A DNA stretch of 55,409 bases from positions 1-55,409 of the forward strand of contig QNYZ01000075.1 of the NCBI GenBank assembly GCA_003973265.1, given 5' to 3'. Below the pieces are notes generated by a model that saw only the letters and a program-made list of their open reading frames with translations, searched no databases and had not been told where the DNA came from. A program made the translations under genes and the position numbers. Each line of letters begins with the position of its first letter. Within the stretch, counting starts at the first letter, position 1. This document shows positions 17,702-25,769 of this stretch, one piece after another. The stretch is from Deltaproteobacteria bacterium. GTDB lineage: Bacteria > Desulfobacterota > Desulfobacteria > Desulfobacterales > QNYZ01.

Positions 17702-18016
17702 TTATTTCTGTTTATTCACCACTTCATTGACCCAGCTGACGGCGGCGATCATATTGGGAAACCCGGTCGTCGTCATAGACAAAATGACGGCATGCGTGAT
17801 TTCATCGGTGGTGGCCCCTGCGGCCAGAGCCTTGCGGGCCGCGGACATCACGCCCCCCCGCGAATTGACACCGATGGCAATCCCGAGTTTAACCAGTTCC
17901 TGAGCTTTGGCGTCCAGCGGGCCGGCTTCGCGACAGGTTTTGCCCAGTTCCTGATACTGTTTGATGAGTTCCGGGTGGTCTTTGGAAAAAGCTTCGTAAG
18001 GTTTAGGTAGATACAT
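17702..18016 (-). CDS. Carboxymuconolactone decarboxylase (AhpD-like) family protein lacking the CxxC
   Basis: The 104-aa protein has the CMD fold pattern, with the conserved helix ...A-x4-AGATTDEITHAV. At the place where AhpD-type members carry C-x2-C-x3-H, it reads SRGG-V-M-S-A, so both redox cysteines and the histidine are absent. It should therefore not act as a peroxidase or disulfide reductase; a decarboxylase-like or binding role is possible. AGGAG lies upstream of the ATG on the minus strand. No clear operon partner. Confidence 0.82.
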   Translation of the reverse strand: MYLPKPYEAFSKDHPELIKQYQELGKTCREAGPLDAKAQELVKLGIAIGVNSRGGVMSAARKALAAGATTDEITHAVILSMTTTGFPNMIAAVSWVNEVVNKQK

Positions 18017-18123
18017 GACGGTCTCCTCTGGTTTTTTATCGTTTATATTGAGAAATACAGGTGTTATGCCTCTTACCTATCAACTCCGCCAGGCTTTGGG
18101 AAGAAAAAAATATACGGCCCCAT

Positions 18124-18375
18124 TCATATCATCATCATAATCCAGATTTGTGAACACGAAACTGTTTGATAAATTTTAAAAACGCCATCGATGATCGCAT
18201 GGCAGGGGCTTTCTCCGGGGCAACGGGTTGGCTTGATTTTTCCGGTACATCCCTGTAGATTTTCAGCGTCACAACTTAAATACAGCATGACCGGCAAGGG
18301 GCTGCCCCAAGGATCGGTCAGAATAATCTCCTCACCCGAGGTAGAGGTAATAACCGAATCCAGAGCAACCTGCAC
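18124..18375 (-). CDS. Hypothetical cysteine-containing protein, possible upstream extension through TGA
   Basis: An 83-aa frame beginning at GTG contains SGEEIILTDPWGSPLP and five cysteines (SCDAENLQGC, RCPGESPC, VSCS). I do not recognise the family. No ribosome binding site is seen at the GTG. Directly upstream in the same frame lies an in-frame TGA (18385-18387) preceded by further protein-like sequence (GWEQLLEADRRFLRR). The gene may thus be a decayed gene, or read through; see findings. It is divergent from the ModE-like gene. Confidence 0.35.
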   Translation of the reverse strand: MQVALDSVITSTSGEEIILTDPWGSPLPVMLYLSCDAENLQGCTGKIKPTRCPGESPCHAIIDGVFKIYQTVSCSQIWIMMMI

Positions 18376-18446
18376 CGGAGCGATTCACCGACGCAGAAAC
18401 CGGCGATCAGCTTCAAGCAATTGCTCCCACCCGGAAGGCGGTAACC

Positions 18447-18794
18447 ATGAAACCACCTGAAAAACTCAGACTCAGATCCAACTATTGGATTGTGAATGAG
18501 GAAGAAGAAGTCGTCTTCGGAAGAGGACGAATGGAAATTTTAGCAAATATTGAAAAGACCGGCTCAATTAATCAGGCCGCCAAAGTCATGAAGATGTCGT
18601 ATAAAGGCGTCTGGAGCAAAATCAAATCGACTGAGAAGCATCTGAAAATAAAGGTTGTCCATTCGGACAGAAAAGCGGGCACGCATTTAACGGCAGAGGG
18701 GAAAATACTGTTAAAAAATTACAGGCGCTTGATGAAAAAATGCATCCGGACAGATGATCGAATTTTTGACACGATTTTCAAATCTTTCCCGTAA
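18447..18794 (+). CDS. ModE-type winged-helix regulator, DNA-binding domain only
   Basis: The 115-aa protein corresponds to the N-terminal DNA-binding domain of ModE (LysR-like winged helix): RMEILANIEKTGSINQAAKVMKMSYKGVWSKI followed by a wing with the family's HLTAEGK-type ending. It lacks the C-terminal molybdate-binding (TOBE/MOP) domains. Such stand-alone domains are common in sulfate reducers and may respond to another signal or need a partner. It precedes the cytochrome operon by about 200 bp and could regulate it; that is only positional. Confidence 0.85.
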   Translation: MKPPEKLRLRSNYWIVNEEEEVVFGRGRMEILANIEKTGSINQAAKVMKMSYKGVWSKIKSTEKHLKIKVVHSDRKAGTHLTAEGKILLKNYRRLMKKCIRTDDRIFDTIFKSFP

Positions 18795-18919
18795 CGCAAA
18801 AATCATAAGGTGTCGCCGGGATACCTGTATTCACCCCGCCCTTCTCAATTATAATCAATTTGGTAAGGGTATCGTTGCAGATTTTATATCATTGCTGCCG
18901 AAAATTTTTATAAAATATC

Positions 18920-18947
18920 TTGATTTATAAATAAAATGTGCTATATG
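18920..18947 (+). promoter_or_regulatory. Candidate promoter for the NrfH/HAO-like operon
   Basis: TTGATT (18920-18925), 16-bp spacer, TATATG (18942-18947), about 50 bp before the ATG of the NrfH-like gene. Confidence 0.35.
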
Positions 18948-18998
18948 GGCACTGATCCAATAATTTGATTTCCTCTCCCCCTAAAAAGAGGCGTTGAT

Positions 18999-19571
18999 AT
19001 GGCCGTAGAGGGTCCCCAAAAAAAATCTGGCAGCAGAAAGGGGTGGTGGCTCGGACTATCAATTGGTGTTGTTTTAACCATCATGATGGTATTTGCATCC
19101 GGGTACATGATTGAAACGACCAATAAAGACACCTTTTGCGCGACATGTCATGTGATGAAGCCCTTCCGGACCGCATGGCAGCAAGCTGTTCATGGCGGAC
19201 AAAATCCCCGGGGCTTTACCGCGCAATGTACGGATTGCCATCTTCCCCATGGCGATTTCTTTCAGTATCTTTTCACCAAAGCCAAAAGCGGTGCAAGTGA
19301 TATCATTCAAAACTTTTTTATTGATGGCGCTACGTACGATTGGGCCAATAACGCGGAAACGCGTCGAAATGAATTTACCTTTGAAACGGCCTGCCGGCGC
19401 TGCCATAACGACCTGACACCTCCGGGAATGAAGGTCGGCGGTTTTCTTGCCCACCGAACATTTCTACTTGGCGAAACAGATAAAACATGCGTGAGTTGCC
19501 ATTCACACGTGGGACACAAAGATATGATCGAGATGGTAGATAAGTTTTATAAAAAACAAAAAACGACTTAA
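18999..19571 (+). CDS. nrfH: NapC/NirT/NrfH-type tetraheme cytochrome c
   Basis: The 190-aa protein has one N-terminal membrane anchor (about 16-37) and four CxxCH heme motifs (first at C47-H51, CATCH; then CTDCH, CRRCH, CVSCH) in a periplasmic domain. NrfH/NapC proteins take electrons from menaquinol and pass them to periplasmic reductases. The partner here is the octaheme protein encoded 53 bp downstream. A ModE-like regulator is upstream. The name nrfH is by similarity of form; the electron acceptor is an HAO-like protein, not pentaheme NrfA. Confidence 0.9.
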   Translation: MAVEGPQKKSGSRKGWWLGLSIGVVLTIMMVFASGYMIETTNKDTFCATCHVMKPFRTAWQQAVHGGQNPRGFTAQCTDCHLPHGDFFQYLFTKAKSGASDIIQNFFIDGATYDWANNAETRRNEFTFETACRRCHNDLTPPGMKVGGFLAHRTFLLGETDKTCVSCHSHVGHKDMIEMVDKFYKKQKTT

Positions 19572-19624
19572 AATAAATCATATTCAGGTACTTGAGTAAT
19601 CTGGCTTTAACCAAGGAGGGCGCA

Positions 19625-21025
19625 ATGAGAAAAATGTTTGGCAGAATCGGAATTGTATGTATCGTTCTGCTGGTGGGCGGAATGTCTGTCGCCGCCGCCG
19701 CTGAACAGGGACAATATCCGAACCTGGCCGATAAAAAGGAACTGGTGCTGAAACGGGGTTTTTCAAAAGAAGCGCTGCAATGCATCGAGTGCCACGCCAA
19801 AAAAATGCCGGGCACGGTTGCCGCATGGAAAGAAAGCAACATGAGCCATGCCGGTGTTTCATGCTACGATTGTCATGCGGTAGAGAAATCATCACCCATG
19901 GCCAGCCAGTGTGAGGGCCTTAAGGGAACGGATACCTACATTTCTCCCATGGTTTCATCAAAAACCTGTTCCCGGTGTCACCCGCAGGAAGTCGAGCAAT
20001 TTCTTAAAAGCGGTCATGCCAAGCTGGCCAGTTCGGCCGTCTGCGATCCGAAAAGAGCCGGGCTGCAAAAACTGATTTATCAGCATGAAGGCTGCGGGTT
20101 CATGGATAACGCCAAGCTCGACCTTTCCACCGGCATGACACCCAAGGGGCAGCCGGCCTATAACCGTGCGTCGCGCTCATCGGGCTGCCAGATGTGCCAC
20201 GGCACCAAGGTTGAACTCGGGCCTGATAATAAACCGATCAATGAAACCTGGCCGGGCGGAGTGGGGACAAGGTATCCGGACGGATCCATCGGAACCTGCA
20301 CGGTCTGTCATACCCGCCATAAATTTTCAATTGCCGATGCCAGAAAACCGGAAGCCTGTGCGGCCTGTCACCTGGGGCCGGATCATCCGGATATCGAGAT
20401 CTATTATGAGAGCAAACATGGTCAGCAATATTTAGCCCACGGTGACGACTGGAAATACGACAGCGCCCCCGATACGTGGGAACCGGGCGACTACACCGCC
20501 CCGACATGCGCAACCTGTCATATGAGTGGCATTGGAGAGCTGTCGACCACCCATAATATTAACGACCGCCTGAAATGGGACTTGATGCACAAAAAAAGTG
20601 TTATCCGCAGTGGCGAACGGGGCAATGGCGAACGGGGTGATAAATTAATGCAAAAGGTTTGCATTAACTGTCATGGCAAAACCCATACCAGTACCCAGCG
20701 GGCTGTTTTGGACAGTGCCGTTTCACTGTATAACAAGCAATGGGCCGGCGCCCTTAAGATGAAAGACGCACTTGCCGAAAAGGATCTGCTGAAAAAAGGC
20801 GATCCGTGGCGGGATGGATTCCAGGAATTGATGTACTATCTCTGGCATCATACCGGTCGGCGGGCGCGCCAGGGTGCAGCGATGAATGCGCCTGACTATG
20901 CGCACTGGCATGGGTTTTTCCAAATGCAGCAAGTTTACAAGGATCTGGAAAATATCTATGATTACCGGATGAAGAACAACAAGATCGAGGAACTCAGCAC
21001 GGTGATGAGCAGCGCGCCCTATTAA
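19625..21025 (+). CDS. Octaheme HAO-like multiheme cytochrome c
   Basis: The 466-aa protein has a signal peptide (cleavage near AAAAE) and exactly eight CxxCH motifs: CIECH, CYDCH, CSRCH, CQMCH, CTVCH, CAACH, CATCH and CINCH. The C-terminal [24 protein letters not shown] matches the conserved tail of hydroxylamine oxidoreductase-like proteins. With a quinol-oxidising NrfH-like partner, such proteins are thought to work in the reductive direction (nitrite, hydroxylamine or similar). Whether a heme-crosslinking tyrosine is present needs an alignment. AAGGAGG precedes the ATG at 19625, which also starts the signal peptide. A strong terminator follows. Confidence 0.9.
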   Translation: MRKMFGRIGIVCIVLLVGGMSVAAAAEQGQYPNLADKKELVLKRGFSKEALQCIECHAKKMPGTVAAWKESNMSHAGVSCYDCHAVEKSSPMASQCEGLKGTDTYISPMVSSKTCSRCHPQEVEQFLKSGHAKLASSAVCDPKRAGLQKLIYQHEGCGFMDNAKLDLSTGMTPKGQPAYNRASRSSGCQMCHGTKVELGPDNKPINETWPGGVGTRYPDGSIGTCTVCHTRHKFSIADARKPEACAACHLGPDHPDIEIYYESKHGQQYLAHGDDWKYDSAPDTWEPGDYTAPTCATCHMSGIGELSTTHNINDRLKWDLMHKKSVIRSGERGNGERGDKLMQKVCINCHGKTHTSTQRAVLDSAVSLYNKQWAGALKMKDALAEKDLLKKGDPWRDGFQELMYYLWHHTGRRARQGAAMNAPDYAHWHGFFQMQQVYKDLENIYDYRMKNNKIEELSTVMSSAPY

Positions 21026-21087
21026 ACAAACCGGACTGATTTATCTCCCTGATACGGGAGCGGTCTTGTGGTCTTTCATTGCGTCCT

Positions 21088-21122
21088 AAAAGAATCCCTG
21101 CTTCGGCGGGGATTCTTTTTTT
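21088..21122 (+). terminator. Rho-independent terminator of the cytochrome operon
   Basis: Stem AGAATCCC-YGC / GCR-GGGATTCT closed by a TTCG tetraloop and followed by T8. A textbook terminator 60 bp after the octaheme cytochrome gene. Confidence 0.92.
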
Positions 21123-21191
21123 CTGTGCGTACTCGCCAAATGGTGTTTTTTTTGGTAGGATGAGGTAAACCATCTACGCTCGGTATTAAAG

Positions 21192-22349
21192 ATGATAACC
21201 GCCATCTATTTTGACCATAGTGCCACCACGCCCATCCGCCGGGAAGTAATCGACGCGATGGATCCTTACTTTGCCCACCGGTTTGGCAATGCCTCCAATA
21301 TCCACCGATTCGGTCAACAAGCCCGGAAAGATCTGGAAGACGCCCGCAAACAGGTTGCCGATATCATCGGTTCCGGTTTCGGAGAGATTATTTTTACTTC
21401 CGGGGGCACCGAATCGGACAACCTCGCCGTCCAGGGCGTGGTCCGTGCCCGAAAGAGGGAAAAAAACCACATCGTCACCTCCTCCATCGAGCATCCGGCG
21501 GTACTGAACACCTGCCGTTTTCTCGAACAACAGGGTACAGCGGTCGATTATCTGCCGGTAGACACCGACGGTGTTGTCGATCCACGAACGGTTGAAGCAG
21601 CCATCCGGCCCGACACCGCCCTCGTTTCGATTATGCTGGCCAACAATGAAGTGGGGACGCTTCAGCCGATCCGGGAAATCGGGGTCATCACCCGGGCCCG
21701 GGGTATCCCGCTGCATGCCGACGCCGTCCAGGCCATGGGAAAAATTCCGGTCAATGTCGATGACCTCAACGTGGATCTTCTTTCCATATCAGGACATAAA
21801 ATTTACGGTCCCAAGGGGATCGGGTGCTTATACATCCGGAAAGGGACCCCGTTCGCCCCGCTTTTTTTCGGCGGTCATCACGAGCGGGGATACCGGCCCG
21901 GCACGGAAAACGTGGCCGCGATTATCGGCCTGGCCAGAGCCCTGGAACTGGCCGATGCGGAACGCGAGGGGTTTGCTGCCGATATGCATCACTTACGGAC
22001 GATGCTGGAAACGGGAATCCGGGAAAAAATCCCGGCCGCCCGCTTCAACGGGCATACTGAAAAACGGCTGCCCAATATCGCCAATATCAGTTTTCAATCC
22101 ATGGACGGTGAAACCCTGCTCTATGTTCTCGACAGCCGGAACATCGCCGTGTCCACCGGCGCCGCCTGCGCGTCAGGGTCTGCGGATGTATCACATGTCC
22201 TCACCGCCATGGGCCTTTCTCCAGCGCTGGCCAGGGGAAGCCTCAGGTTTTCACTGGGACGGTTGAATGATGAAAATGATATTCAGCAGGTACTCAATGT
22301 CCTTCCGGGTATCATCGATGGGCTCCGGCAGGGGGAGGCAAAAAAATAG
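21192..22349 (+). CDS. Cysteine desulfurase (NifS/IscS family)
   Basis: The 385-aa PLP enzyme starts IYFDHSATTPIR, carries the PLP-lysine in SGHKIYGPKG and the persulfide cysteine in STGAACASGS near residue 325. It removes sulfur from cysteine for Fe-S cluster and other thio-cofactor assembly. The active-site loop and length fit the NifS/IscS branch; whether it serves housekeeping Fe-S assembly or another route cannot be told, since no IscU or scaffold gene is adjacent. Confidence 0.93.
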   Translation: MITAIYFDHSATTPIRREVIDAMDPYFAHRFGNASNIHRFGQQARKDLEDARKQVADIIGSGFGEIIFTSGGTESDNLAVQGVVRARKREKNHIVTSSIEHPAVLNTCRFLEQQGTAVDYLPVDTDGVVDPRTVEAAIRPDTALVSIMLANNEVGTLQPIREIGVITRARGIPLHADAVQAMGKIPVNVDDLNVDLLSISGHKIYGPKGIGCLYIRKGTPFAPLFFGGHHERGYRPGTENVAAIIGLARALELADAEREGFAADMHHLRTMLETGIREKIPAARFNGHTEKRLPNIANISFQSMDGETLLYVLDSRNIAVSTGAACASGSADVSHVLTAMGLSPALARGSLRFSLGRLNDENDIQQVLNVLPGIIDGLRQGEAKK

Positions 22350-22380
22350 CCGGATCTAAAAATATCTCAGTGGAATAAAT

Positions 22381-22728
22381 CTAAAACCCCATTTTCTCCG
22401 GCGGACGTCTTTCGGGAACATATTCGTGGGGAATCTTCCCCGCATTCCATTGCCTGGAAACGTAGAGATTGCAATAGCAGCTGCCGAATTCTTCGACATC
22501 CTCCTTACGGTAGACACACGGGCAGATAATATCATTATCAGCCTGCCGATCTCCGTCGGCGAGCCGGCAGGGGCAGACCATGTAACCGTAACGGTCTTTG
22601 TTGGTCAATAGCGCCTCAAGAAGCTCAAATACGCGTTCTTTGTCTTTGTTGAAATAATACCCCTTGGGTTCCTGGATGTTTCGTAGCAGCGCGTATAGTT
22701 TTTCAGGCGTCATTTTGTCGGGTGTCAT
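22381..22728 (-). CDS. Ferredoxin-thioredoxin reductase catalytic subunit
   Basis: The 115-aa protein has the FTR-beta cysteine pattern: CPCR, then CPC, then CYC, binding a 4Fe-4S cluster next to a redox disulfide. FTRs pass electrons from ferredoxin to thioredoxin-like proteins. Its start overlaps the stop of the glutaredoxin-like gene, so the two form an operon and probably an electron-transfer pair. There is no FTR-alpha subunit beside it, as is usual for non-phototrophs. Protein partner is inferred. Confidence 0.92.
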   Translation of the reverse strand: MTPDKMTPEKLYALLRNIQEPKGYYFNKDKERVFELLEALLTNKDRYGYMVCPCRLADGDRQADNDIICPCVYRKEDVEEFGSCYCNLYVSRQWNAGKIPHEYVPERRPPEKMGF

Positions 22729-22982
22729 TACAGCCCCAGCGCCTCCCTGATTTTTTCTTCCTTATACCCGACGATGACCTTTTCGCCAATGATAATGGTG
22801 GGAAACGAACAGCGGGGGTTAAATTTCCTGATATCCTCTAAAATGGCCTTTCGTTCCTCGCCTTTTAACAGGTCCACATCCACGAATTCATATTTAACGG
22901 TACAGTCATCCATTAATTTTTTAACCGATCTGCAATGGCTGCAGGTACTTAAAGAATACACTTTTATGGGATTATCCGACAT
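22728..22982 (-). CDS. Glutaredoxin-like redox protein
   Basis: The 84-aa protein has a thioredoxin-fold with the redox motif C14-S-H-C17 near the N-terminus, and the cis-proline block SFPTIIIGEKVIVG. Size matches NrdH/glutaredoxin-like proteins. It would be reduced by the adjacent FTR catalytic subunit rather than by glutathione (inference from context). The gene ends on the first base of the FTR start. Confidence 0.92.
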   Translation of the reverse strand: MSDNPIKVYSLSTCSHCRSVKKLMDDCTVKYEFVDVDLLKGEERKAILEDIRKFNPRCSFPTIIIGEKVIVGYKEEKIREALGL

Positions 22983-23084
22983 GACAGGCCCTTTCCGTTT
23001 TTAAGATGCTCAAATATGCTTCAATGGTAAATAATACAAAATCAGTTTACTTTCAAGGTGAAGCGTAAAACAAAAAAATCCGGT

Positions 23085-23900
23085 TCAGTCAATATCCTGC
23101 AAGCGGAAATGGACCGGCACCCGGACCCGCATGGCGATCGGCCGGCCATCCTGCTGTCCAGGCACGAATTGATAGCGCGAAACAGCCCTGAGCGCGGCTT
23201 TATCAAGGATAGAATAGCCGCTGCTTTTTTCGATTGCAATAGAACCCGCGCGACCATTTTTCTGAATCTGTACGGATAGCAAAACAGTTCCCTGCCAGCC
23301 TCGTCGGCGGGCCAGTATTGGATACCGCGGAGGTGGATTTCCGTCTATTTTCGGGTAAGCCCGGATGACCCGGTGAGATGCGGAGCCGGTTTTTTCCCCC
23401 ATGGCAATAGACGTGCCAGGTCGGCGTAACAGGTGCAGCTTTTTTCCCATTCCAGATGCGTGTATGGACAAAGAAGGCGTGAGCTGATCCGGCAACATGT
23501 GGCCGGGCAGCCTGACTTTCGGGGCTCTCCCTTGGGAACCGGCAGGCATATTTTCCGGTGCCGGCCGCGATCCTGATTTTTGTAACACCGGGCGGGGTTT
23601 GTGGATCGGCCTTGCCGGAAATTTTATTTTTGCAGGTTGTGATTTCGGCGGTGATTTCTGTCGAGGGGCTGGCGGTGTTGTTTTTTCGAAATCTTCTTCA
23701 AGGGGTAACATCGATTTTGGCAATGAAATGTGCCTGTCCTTTTTAGGGGCCGCCTTTACTGTCATCCGGTGAAACCGAACCGTAATCCCGGTGGATTTCA
23801 AAATACGCACGTGACTCACCGGATGGAGCGGGATAGGTACCATGAACAGTAACCCATGGCAGCCCAGAGCAATAAGTAAACCGGCCAGCAGCCGTTGCAT
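23085..23900 (-). CDS. tonB: Energy transducer TonB
   Basis: The 271-aa protein has one N-terminal membrane anchor (about 4-22), a long Pro/Lys-rich periplasmic spacer (about 75-130) and a C-terminal TonB domain (about 190-270: PPPRYPILARRRGWQGTV, ALRAVSRYQFVPG). It transmits the proton-motive force from ExbB-ExbD to outer-membrane receptors. It is the last gene of a reverse operon with exbB, exbD and the btuFCD-like transporter; the BtuB-like receptor at 30686-32668 is the likely client. Confidence 0.93.
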   Translation of the reverse strand: MQRLLAGLLIALGCHGLLFMVPIPLHPVSHVRILKSTGITVRFHRMTVKAAPKKDRHISLPKSMLPLEEDFEKTTPPAPRQKSPPKSQPAKIKFPARPIHKPRPVLQKSGSRPAPENMPAGSQGRAPKVRLPGHMLPDQLTPSLSIHASGMGKKLHLLRRPGTSIAMGEKTGSASHRVIRAYPKIDGNPPPRYPILARRRGWQGTVLLSVQIQKNGRAGSIAIEKSSGYSILDKAALRAVSRYQFVPGQQDGRPIAMRVRVPVHFRLQDID

Positions 23901-24326
23901 TTACGGTTTCTCCGTTTCAGCCTGGAGCGATATTTTCTCAATACCGGCACCATTGACTCGGTCGAGCACCTGATAAAGCTGCTGATACGTCACCGACCGG
24001 TCGGCAAAAAGTAACAACGCCGATGGTGCCCCCTGGCTGACTCGATGTGTTGCCTGACGCAGGCGGTTTTCAAGATCATCCAGCCCAACCAGCTTTTTGT
24101 TGAGGTAGATGGCAAGGCCGGCCGGTATGCTTTTCACCGTAAGCGATACCGGCGCTTCCCGGGTATGGACAGCCCGGACCGATCCGGGGAGATTGATATC
24201 CATTCCCCGGTGTATGGCCATGGAGAGCATGGCATAGATAAAGAAGACCAGCAGCAGAAAAACAATATCGATCAGCGGCAGCATCTCGATCCGGGGCCGG
24301 GGCAGGGATTTATTCTTCAGCTTCAC
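23901..24326 (-). CDS. exbD: ExbD/TolR biopolymer transport protein
   Basis: The 141-aa protein has one membrane helix near residues 14-36 with the key aspartate in PLIDIVFLLLVFF, and a periplasmic domain. It is the proton-carrying partner of ExbB in the TonB motor. It overlaps exbB by 4 bp and abuts tonB by zero spacing. Confidence 0.94.
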   Translation of the reverse strand: MKLKNKSLPRPRIEMLPLIDIVFLLLVFFIYAMLSMAIHRGMDINLPGSVRAVHTREAPVSLTVKSIPAGLAIYLNKKLVGLDDLENRLRQATHRVSQGAPSALLLFADRSVTYQQLYQVLDRVNGAGIEKISLQAETEKP

Positions 24327-24967
24327 AATGATCGCTCCCGGGGTAACCTGTCACGGTTTTCGGTGGTCTGCGTCACAATTTCCAGGCTAGTGGCATATTT
24401 TTCCATCACATGGGCCGCCGACCCGATCCGGGCATTGAAATAATTATAGGGAAATACCGCCAGAATGGCGATACCGAGACCCGCGGCCGTGGTGATCAGG
24501 GCCTGGGCAATCCCGGCGGTCACGGCCCGGGGATCTTCAATGCCACTGGTGCCCAGGAGCTGGAAAGAGGTGATGATGCCGAGTACCGTGCCGAAAATCC
24601 CCAGAAGGGGCGCCACGGTGATCATCGTATCCAAAACGGTCATAAATTTCCGCATCCGTTTCAGCGCTTCTTCCGCTTCGGCTTCCATCGCCTTTTCCAG
24701 GGAAAAATCCCGGTGAAGGATCCCGACCGCCAGCATCCGGATGACATAATCCTTACATCCAGCCGTTTTGGTTTTAATGGTCTCCCAGTCGCCCGACCGG
24801 GCAACGTCAAGGACTTCGTCCAGCAGGGGGCGATCCCGTTTTCTTTCCAGGCTGATCCAGAAAAGAGCCCGCTCCAGGATAACGGTCAGGGTGATGATCG
24901 AACAGGCCAGCAGCGGCCACATGACCGGACCGCCTTCTTGAAAAATCTGCCATACGGTTTGCATCAA
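24323..24967 (-). CDS. exbB: ExbB/TolQ/MotA-type proton channel protein
   Basis: The 214-aa protein has three membrane segments and the MotA/TolQ/ExbB signature (TVLDTMITVAPLLGIFGTVLGIITSF; later ALITTAAGLGIAILAVFPYN). With ExbD it forms the motor for TonB. It begins 2 bp after the ATPase stop, in the same operon. Confidence 0.94.
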   Translation of the reverse strand: MMQTVWQIFQEGGPVMWPLLACSIITLTVILERALFWISLERKRDRPLLDEVLDVARSGDWETIKTKTAGCKDYVIRMLAVGILHRDFSLEKAMEAEAEEALKRMRKFMTVLDTMITVAPLLGIFGTVLGIITSFQLLGTSGIEDPRAVTAGIAQALITTAAGLGIAILAVFPYNYFNARIGSAAHVMEKYATSLEIVTQTTENRDRLPRERSL

Positions 24968-24968
24968 T

Positions 24969-25769
24969 CTACTCCGTTTTCGCCTCTTTGCTCACCAGAA
25001 AAATATGGGGGCGACCGGTGAGCGGATTTTTATCCACCAGAACCGTGGTATCGTACACCGCCTCCACAATTTGACAGGTCAGCACCTGATCCGGCTTTCC
25101 GCAGGCCACCTGTCGTCCGTCTTTCAGGAGCATCAGCCGGTGGGAATATTCACTGGCCAGGTTCAAGTCGTGCAGCACCATCAGCACGGTGATCGAGAGC
25201 TCCCGGTTCAACTGCCGGATCAGGTCGAGAATCCGGGCCTGATGGGTAATATCGAGATGGGCGGTAGGCTCGTCCAGAAGCAGGAGCTCAGGCTCCTGGG
25301 TCAGGGCCCGGGCAATGGCGGCCAACTGCATCTGGCCCCCGCTGAGTTCATTGAGCCACTGATCCCTGCAATCGTTAATACCGGTCAGGCGAATATACCG
25401 ATCGGCCATGGCCCGGTCCCGATCGGTTTCAATGAATTGAAACCGCTTATAAAAGGGAATCCGGCCCAGGAGCACATATTGCCGTACCGTCATCGCCACC
25501 GGTTCCCGGAACTGCCCGACTACCGCAATTTTCCGGGCCAGGTTTTCCGGCGTCATTTCGGAAATGTCCTTGCCAACCAACCGGATGTTTCCTTTGCGGG
25601 GTGCTAATATCCGGGAGACGGCACGCAACAGCGTTGTTTTGCCCGACCCGTTGGGGCCGATGATGGTGACGATTTCCCGGGTATCGACTGACAGATTGAT
25701 ATCGGAAAGGATGGTCTTATCCCCGTATCCGCAGGTTAACCGGTCTATTTCAAGCAGTGCCCTGCTCAC
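24969..25769 (-). CDS. btuD: FecE/BtuD-type ABC transporter ATP-binding protein
   Basis: The 266-aa ATPase has Walker A GPNGSGKTT, signature LSGGQMQLAAIARAL, Walker B LLLLDEPTAHL and the switch histidine in LMVLHDLN. It belongs to the iron-siderophore/heme/cobalamin class. I chose the GTG at 25769, which overlaps the permease stop (GTGA), over a long upstream extension that runs antisense through the permease. Cobalamin as substrate is inferred from the TonB genes and flanking cobalamin riboswitches. Confidence 0.9.
   Translation of the reverse strand: MSRALLEIDRLTCGYGDKTILSDINLSVDTREIVTIIGPNGSGKTTLLRAVSRILAPRKGNIRLVGKDISEMTPENLARKIAVVGQFREPVAMTVRQYVLLGRIPFYKRFQFIETDRDRAMADRYIRLTGINDCRDQWLNELSGGQMQLAAIARALTQEPELLLLDEPTAHLDITHQARILDLIRQLNRELSITVLMVLHDLNLASEYSHRLMLLKDGRQVACGKPDQVLTCQIVEAVYDTTVLVDKNPLTGRPHIFLVSKEAKTE

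Noticed and set aside
18191..18460. 89-codon forward ORF upstream of the ModE-like gene
   Set aside because: Low-complexity, antisense to the cysteine-containing frame, no ribosome binding site or motif.
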